This document shows, piece by piece, positions 56,800 to 64,000 of a stretch of DNA of 64,000 nucleotides. The stretch lies in NCBI GenBank assembly GCA_021234155.1, contig JAJEKV010000035.1, forward strand, positions 9,312,779-9,376,778, written 5' to 3'. Every line of letters begins with the position of its first letter. The first letter of the stretch is position 1. Position numbers and translations under genes: made by a program. The notes below the pieces were generated by a model. The model saw only the letters and a program-made list of their open reading frames with translations. It was not told the origin of the DNA and did not search any database. This stretch comes from Isoetes taiwanensis. Its lineage: Eukaryota > Streptophyta > Lycopodiopsida > Isoetales > Isoetaceae.

Positions 56800-59700
56800 T
56801 AATGTTGGCACATTATTATAATTAATGTAGGTAGCCCAAAAAAGGAAAAAAAAAAATTTCTCTTCCTTTGTCGGTAGAAGATGGAAGCTTTTGATATGGC
56901 CGTGCTTTGTTGTCCGGCTTCCCTGCTTCTGCTTGGTTGCACCATTCTCCTTCAGCTAGCTTCTTGAATGAGAGCTATTGGCGACTCCATTACAGGTCTC
57001 CGGATATGGTTATGCAATGCTATGGATTAACAGCTACAACTCTCGCCCTGGATCATGCTTTCTTTCGGCCATGGAGCTTTAAAGCCATGGAGCTTTGAAT
57101 GGTTCGCTTTGCATTTCTTAGCCTCTTGCTTAATTTCTTCGAGGCAATCTTTTGCCCGCCATAACCCATTTTGCTATTTGCATTTTCTCCAGAGATGCCA
57201 ACGGATTTGAGCGCTTGTTTTTCCAAATCCAAGTGCGGATTGTAATAAAAGCATGCCATTCTTTTTCATGTGTATTTTGTTACTTGAGAATGAATTACAT
57301 TTGTATGAGGGTCGTAAGGTTGGCCTCGGTATATCATGTCCTACAAAGATATCCTGTTTTGATTTTTCTCTAAACTATGTTCAAGGTTCGGGCTTGTTTA
57401 CGCTTCGATCTCGTGTTCTATGCTTCTAATTTACCTTTGATCGGGAAGAATAAAAGAGAAATGATGGGTCCTATAATACAATAGTGGGTGATTCTCATTT
57501 GCACCATACTTATGTAATCAGTATGAACTTGGCAAGATGTCGATGCATTTCGTTATCTTGCGCATCGATTTGGGTGAAAAGTGATTCTTTAAAGACCATA
57601 GAAAATACAAAGGGTATGTTCTCATCTCGCCAAATTTTGCTTTAGTGCTCCATTTTGTTAAAACCGTATTTTTAAGATAAGTTTAATAGAGCAACTTTAA
57701 CTTAGGCATCTTGATGTTTGCAACATAAGCAAAGATGAGAAGTCAACTTCAAAATGTCTCGGCGGCTTTCCAACGATAAATCATCCACAATGTGATGATC
57801 AGGTGGTGTTATATTATTTGTAACAAAATTAAATGCGATTCCTCGATTTCTACCATGAACCGATTGGCCATTGCAGTTTTTAGATAGTCACCAAGTTGTT
57901 TCTTTAATCATACCGACCGTAAATATGGCGATACCAATAATAATGCTAGTAGCGGTAGTTGTTCCTAGCCACGATGATCGAAAATATCATGCTCCAGTCG
58001 CAAGAGGGAAGAGACACATGCTTTAAATTTGAAGGAGCACCGTGACAAGAAGCTTAATCCATGGAGCCGCGGAAGACCGCAAGTTTGTACGCCTTGACAT
58101 CGCTTTGAAGCCCCATCTCACACCGGGTTACATACGCGTAACCTTGTGAGAAATCCGGAATTTGTTTTACGTACCGTGTTATTTCCGAAGTTATTTAAAT
58201 TTCTGCTATTTTTGATAAAGGTGAGAAAACTCCTCATCCGGCTTGTGGATTGAAGTTTGTTAAATCTGCGTGGTTGTGTGTGTCGCAATAACAATAACAG
58301 CCGCCAAGTCCTGTTTGAGCTGAAGGTGAAGATTTGGCTAAAGCCGGGTTATTGCCGGGAGATTTGCCTCTTCCCTCATTGATCGAGCCGTTGCTTACGT
58401 GACTTCATTTGGTGAGGACGAAGCTGTAATGCCGTTTCTGATTTTTTTACTTCAAAAATATAGGGCACATACTATTGGCAACAAACCATGGTTTGTTAAC
58501 CTACCGATCCGCTTTTAGAGTCCATGGCCCGCATGTTTTTTTATATACCGGTTTTTAGCCGACGAGGCCTTGTTTGACTAAGACTACAAGCTTGCAAAAC
58601 GCCTCTATTCCTTTAGCCATAGATCGCACTCTCGCCCGATCCAACTCTATAGCCGCAGGGCTCGAGGTATTTTGGCATCAAGTTTTTAGCTTTGAAAAGT
58701 TAGATCTTCTCACAATGTAAATCCTTGTTGTGTAAGTAAAATTCTGGTTGCCAGATGTTGTTGCTCCATAGAGTCGCTACCAACATGGGCAAGGATTATT
58801 TTGATAAAGGGTTAGCACATTCGCCCATTGTTATAGTTTAGTGACGATTTTGCAATCTCCGATCCCTTTGTCGCTTTTAAGTTGATTACCGAATAGACAT
58901 TTTTGTTGCGAATCACATAATGCTTTTTTCTCGCTTTTTGTATCTCGCAACCACATGCATTCAAAGAAGACGAACAGTCCGCTATGCCTAAACATCTTAT
59001 GTGTAGTCGCCTTTTATGGAAACCTTTAAATGTCTATGTTTTCCATGTCTTAAGGTCCGCTTCTTAAATGCCTTTTAAATGCCTTTTATTTACCTGCCAC
59101 CTATGGTCGAGGGAGAACAAAACAAGTGTCAAGTTCAAGGTCGCCCAGAATTGTTTGAAAATTTAGCATGCCGCCAAGAAGTTGCTCTCGTTCCTACAAC
59201 TTGGCATTCCAAGGAAGAACACAAGCTCTCTTCAATGTCCCTTTTTGGTGTTCATCTTTTGTGTGCGCTTGTCTCGGCAAACCCCCCGCCACTTGAACGC
59301 CCGCGAGTGGAAGGCCTTCCTCAGAAGCTCAAAAACGCCTAAGCAATAATTCTCCATTTTTTCGCATATTAGTTATCAATTCTCGAGCCATTGATGTTGA
59401 TTCTTCAGCTTTCCGGGACGGCTACCGCTGCCATGGCGGAATCTTGGTTTCCTTTGCAGCCCCTTTTTTTACTCCATCGGTGTGATCTCGCTAAAAGCCC
59501 GGAATGGGCTTATGAAGGTTAATTTTTTTTGCTAAGGGTGGAAGAGGCTTTTGCATTTTCAATTCTCGATGCTTGAGTAAAAGGATTTTGATGATTTTTG
59601 CACGCCCGTCCGCTTCAATTCAAAATGGATGTTGTTAAGATCAATTGCCTCTCTGCTTGTCGCCATTGTTATAATCTGCAGTATTTTTGCCGCACGGATA

Positions 59701-62600
59701 AGCCAAAATACCCCAATAATATTTCTATTGCAACCGTGAGCTTGCTACTATTTTGCGCTTTCCATGCCTTAAGCTCCATCCAAAGATTTCAAGTTGCGTG
59801 CTTCAAGATGTGGGGCCACATCCATTTCCATTTCGCTTTGGAGAGCAGGGGAGCCGAGATGGAAGCTCGGGCCTCCTTTAGGGCTACACTAATTATATTT
59901 AAACCAGCTTCTTCATGAAAAACGCTAGACCGCTTCTTCGCCTCAGAAGTTGTAATGCAACACGCTTCTCCAAATCGCGGATCGGGCCTCTATAGGCCAT
60001 ATCTTTAAGGCATCTAGGGTTCGGCTTCTACTTATTTTTTTCATGAAGTGTTACATCCGCCGCCGCCTGTTTTTGCAATGCAAAGATATTTTCCAAATGT
60101 TGGGCCATTGTTCATTGGACCATGTATTTATGGAATTATGGTCCTTCGTGGCACCCCTTTGTTTGAAATGTTCAATGCATATGGTTTTGTTCTTGGCAAA
60201 GATGTCGGGTTTTATGTTCCGTGAAAGCAAAGATGTTGGGTTGTTGGAAGGAACCAGAATTGTTGACCTTAAACAATTTGTAAGTTACCATGCCAATTTG
60301 CAATTCTTTCTTCATTTTGGACATCTACAAAAGAGGCAAGAAAAGGTAAGAGCCGGGTGCCGCTTTGAAAAACTAGCATGCCATTCTATTGTCTAGCTTT
60401 AAACCTCGTGTGGAGATCGGTGACCGGAATTCTCCATTTTCCTTGAAGTGGCTCCCATCGGTTTTACACATTGTCGCGATGTTTTCAAAATACGCAAGAG
60501 CACGAAAATCACCACATGATCACAAGACGCCCGTGAATGATAAAAGTTTGCATATACCGAACCGATTGAAACATATTACCCTCTCGCAGATTGCCTTTGA
60601 TGGTTCCTTTAATGCGCTTATCAATTTGCTACATATTGAATGGGTAGGTTTTGTGGTTTAGAAAATAGATGTATTTGCCAATGGGTCCATGTAAATATTC
60701 ATTTTTTGTGGCCCTCAAGCGATGGATGTTTGTTTGTGCTTCATTCGGATCATGACAAAGATCATGTCCTTCATTTTGAACCGTTTGAAGATAGGCTTTA
60801 ACAAATGATAATTTTTGAGTCCTTCATTTTGGTTTGAGGCCGATAATTTGCACAACAGATAAACGACCGTTATGCAAAGCAACATGGATCCGCTAACACT
60901 ATGTTTCCGTGTTGTGATTTAGGACCCGGTTTCTGGTTGTGGTTTGGGACCTCGCTTTCTTCCTCGCTCCAAATGATAAACCATTTTTCGAAATTGATAT
61001 TTGTGAGTTCAATTTCCTAGGATGCTTTTGTGCCAACACAAACAAGAACACCATGCTTGTGTTTTATCTCGGCCGCCTATTTCTCAATAGCATGTCCTCT
61101 TATTTGTTCTACATTTGCATCATCTATATGGATTTAGATGCCGATTCTCAATGTATTTGGACAACAAAATGAGTCAAGCAGTCTAGAAACACCAAAGGTC
61201 ATGGTGATTTCTTACACGACGCTTTGAAAAATACCCCCAATAGCCCGGTCTTCCGGTTTTAAGGCGCTAAAATTTTTCTTGGCTATGGATCTAACGTATA
61301 GAACATGCATGTTTATGTGTGCAATTGTATTTGTTTCTAGCAATATACGCGGGCACTAGTATCGAGCTTTTCTTATGCTAGAACCCGCAATCCATAGCCG
61401 CTATTATGCATGATGTACTAGTGTTTATGGCTTCACTTCAAAGTGTTTTCTCGAAAGCCAATTTTGATGTCGCTTAAAGAAGTTAGTAAACTTAGGATTT
61501 ACTTTTGCGTGTCCCTTTCTCCAAGATGACAGAACGGATCGTTGTGCTAGCTTATATGCCGCAAAGAAACGTAAAAGATTCTAAACCGATGTTATAAGTT
61601 CTATTAAAGCAATCGTTAAACTAGACCTTAAAAATTTAATGAGGCAATATCTTCTTGGGCCTTGCTAAGGACCGTTGTTGTAAAGCAGTTATGAACCATA
61701 CTTATGCATATATGGCTTATCAATTATAGCACTCGTGTTTGTGTCATACTAATAGTAGCTTTCCTTATAATACATTGGCATACATGTTCTTCATTGTTTA
61801 TGGTCCATGGGGTCGATCGTGATATGGCCTATTTCTCATTTACCACAAATATCATGAAGGGCGTGGTTTGAAGAAATTGGCGCTTGTTTTGGCCTCGATT
61901 TCTTTCTCGCGATCTCGTGCAAATTCCTAAGATAATTGCACAATTGCATGCACCAGCCCATTAAGATATTCCAATATGGAGCTCGCCAAAATTTTACTTT
62001 TATTGATGATGTGGTGAAATGATGGGTGGCATTCTATATGGCTCGCCAAATGTAAGCAAAGTCCGAAGCCGACTTGGGAAGTAACCGCTTTTGTAAAAGT
62101 GATCTTCTAGAGTTGGATTCCGCTGACGCCGATCTTTGTTCTTGCCCTACGATATAGTCCTTCAATTAGATGGGGTTGCCACATGTATCCATGACAATTT
62201 CTATCATGCCTTTTTTCCGCCTAAGCAAATCCATCGTTAGATTTGATCTGACTATCCAAAAGCAAATCCTTGGTGAAGTTAGATGCTAATATAGGTTACT
62301 TCGCTCATATCCGCATTCTTTAGTGCATGGCATGTTTTTTGCAAGTTATGCTTGCTTTGTTGCCGAATGTAGTCATTGTTTTTTTTTTTTTTTTATCATA
62401 CAACATATAATGATGCAAAGGGTTGGAATAGGCCGCTACTAATCCGTGTATTCCTCGCCATGTACTTTTGACACCGGGTTCATCATACCAAGAACACTTA
62501 TGAATGTAAATAATCTTGCCCTTAAGATATTTCTGCTTAGTCCGCCTCTTTGCCCCAACTCGCACTTCTTACATTGCAATAGTTGAAGTCAAAGCTTGAC
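56800..62600. other. long gene-free stretch
   Basis: Many short T-rich plus-strand ORFs (for example 59,079-59,342; 59,598-59,918; 60,043-60,396) show no domain on either strand. The CpG-containing words GCCGC, CGCC and TCGCC are scattered through otherwise AT-rich DNA. It is probably a decayed retroelement or plain intergenic DNA. A T19 run lies near 62,380-62,395. Confidence 0.5.
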
Positions 62601-63840
62601 TACTTAAAAATCTGATGTGTTGAAAATGTCAATGAATGTCCACTGTTTTGCTAACATATTATTCAAAAGACGTGTGATAACAATTGGCTCTAGTGATAAT
62701 ATGGCACAGCTCAAGGATAAGGTTAATTGCACCTAGATTTTATCATTTACAATGCCTTCGAAATTCATAGTGATGCAAACAGATTTATCAATTTCACATG
62801 TCACAAATTTCTTAGAGCATGAACCGCACACTATTCAAATTGCATATTATCATGAGTGTTGATAAGTGTTAGGAAATATTAATGAAATATTAATCTAGAT
62901 TGTAAAAGTTAGACATGCAATATCTTTATGCCTATGCGTTATCTAGGAAAATTTTAAGAAATGTTGGGGAAATGAGACTCTTCAAGGATCTTCATAATAT
63001 CTTAAATAACCTTAGGCAATGCTAAGATGCCATGAGGGAATCTACTAATAGGAATCATGGAGAGTCCAATCTCAAACCATAAATTTGTAGGCTAGTCTCA
63101 ACATTGGCTTAGATTGTTGCTCTTAGTTTTAACATTTTTTTGGCGTATTGAAAGGCATTCTCCATTGATAATATTAAAAGAAAAACTAAACAGTTAAAAG
63201 GGAGCTTTGGTATTGTGATGTACACAAATCTCTAAGTAATGAAATCTAAGAGAATACTATTAGTTTCAACATTTTTTTGGCATATTGAAAGGCATTTTAT
63301 AATGAGAAGCTCGTCAATAGATGTCAATTCAATTTTCAAGCAAACTTAATATAACCTTCGTTAATTGGAATTTTTGGAAAATCATAAGTGTAACTCACAT
63401 TTTTTGCTCATCAATTCTGGAATAAAGTGACTCCATATACTTTGAATACATTTGCTACAACCAAGGTTTGGTAAGATGTGACAAGTATGTCTAGAAAGAC
63501 AACATGGAACTAGAAATTGTAGACAATGTTTCTTTATTATTGAATTTATCCAAATAGGAACAATTTACCAGTTGGAAGCTAACAAAAAATGATCAGAAGG
63601 AAGGTGAAAGCTTCATATGAGAAAATGACATTCCTTCAGGGGCATCCTTTGCATGAACTCCTTTGCAATTGTCTTTCATATTTGATAGACTGTAGACACA
63701 CACTGATTGAGTAAATGGTGGTACTTAACTGTTTAGGTAGATGCTTTTTTTTTCTGAAGAAACTATTAGCATGATGTAGAAGATACCATCCTACCAATCA
63801 GATGTCGCTACAAACCAATGTTAAAATCCAAGAACACATC
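62600..63840. other. AT-rich, no supported gene
   Basis: Low-complexity AT-rich sequence. TTTTAACATTTTTTTGG..TATTGAAAGGCATT is present twice (about 63,127-63,160 and 63,264-63,297). It may be intron upstream of the repeat exon at the right edge. Confidence 0.45.
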
Positions 63841-63843
63841 ATT

Positions 63844-64000
63844 CCTAATAATGAACCAGAAGGCAAAGGATGGGGTGATAGCATTTCTCCCAATGCAATA
63901 GAAGAAAAAGGATAGGAAGATGGCATTTTTGACAATGAAGCAGAAGAAAAGTGATGGGGTGATAGTATTTCTCACAATGAAACAGAAGAAAAAGGATGGG
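63844..64000 (+). pseudogene. 14-residue WG repeat coding segment (AGO-hook-like), cut by window end
   Basis: In one plus-strand frame a 42-bp unit repeats, consensus W-G-D-S-I-S-x-N-x-x-E-E-K-G. Trp positions fall at 63,871, then a TAG in place of TGG at 63,913, then TGG at 63,955 and 63,997. A TGA replaces Gly just before the third. The two stops suggest a decayed copy, or a real exon whose frame was lost. Acidic repeats carrying WG/GW dipeptides are the Argonaute-hook signature of NRPE1 (Pol V), SPT5L/KTF1 and similar RNA-silencing proteins, in which Trp inserts into the AGO PIWI pockets. The array continues beyond the window, so its length and true reading frame are unknown. An unrelated repeat protein is also possible. 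Confidence 0.5.

Noticed and set aside
60043-60396. 117-codon plus-strand ORF
   Set aside because: T-rich region with many similar ORFs; no motif, no supporting exons, and hydrophobic composition follows from T-richness.

Overview
The window looks like nuclear DNA of a vascular land plant, probably a seed plant with a repeat-rich genome (a gymnosperm would fit, but the sequence alone does not settle it). Reasons: short exons with GT-AG introns, a plant-type GMI1/SMCHD1-like ATPase gene, two CLE signalling-peptide genes, and a large load of decayed plant transposons (L1-type LINEs, Helitron, hAT, foldback MITEs). Decayed ORFs often carry changes such as CGA to TGA, CAG to TAG, TGG to TGA and GAT to AAT, as expected from methylated-cytosine decay of silenced repeats. 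There are no bacterial-style operons, CRISPR arrays or recognised RNA genes.

Layout. 1-8,150: gene-free, with short direct repeats and two CpG-rich motif fields. 8,150-12,800: GC-rich, with a minus-strand fossil of a non-LTR retrotransposon whose reverse transcriptase motifs are still readable at 9,250-9,660. 12,845-13,790: three degenerate tandem units of about 300-350 bp. 13,800-17,500: no supported gene. 17,510-30,175: an L1-type LINE (ORF2 at 23,565-28,100) lying between two direct copies of a roughly 1.15-kb sequence. ORF2 is split by a 698-bp hAT element with a perfect 8-bp target duplication. An array of the palindrome TGTATTCCGGAATACA lies between the ORF1-like part and ORF2. 30,583-31,996: a 550-bp foldback element, a MITE with subterminal repeats, and a Helitron 3' terminus. 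32,024-39,330: a Helitron-type gene set, namely the C-terminal half of a PIF1-like helicase, a multi-exon RPA70-like gene with two stops, and small unrecognised ORFs.

40,195-46,828: the best-supported large gene, at least 17 exons of a GMI1-like GHKL ATPase; its 3' hinge-coding part was not found. 50,610-51,170: first exons of an unrecognised conserved-looking gene, followed by an antisense 5'-truncated LINE (51,173-53,100).

54,537-56,173 is the most interesting locus: two CLE peptide genes head to head, with 537 bp between start codons. Both have three exons with the same intron phases as each other, the three-exon plan of CLV3-type genes. The minus-strand gene ends in a canonical CLE dodecapeptide (RQAPSGPDPMHH). 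The plus-strand gene carries two copies of a divergent motif (VPSGPSDP) that has an extra serine inside the CLE core and also resembles the SGPS core of PIP/IDA-like peptides. If expressed, the pair could give two related ligands from one intergenic region.

56,200-63,800 shows no supportable gene. At the right edge (63,844-64,000) there is a 14-residue tryptophan-glycine repeat with consensus WGDSISxNxxEEKG, reminiscent of Argonaute-hook (WG/GW) platforms such as those of NRPE1 or SPT5L. It contains stops and is cut by the window end.
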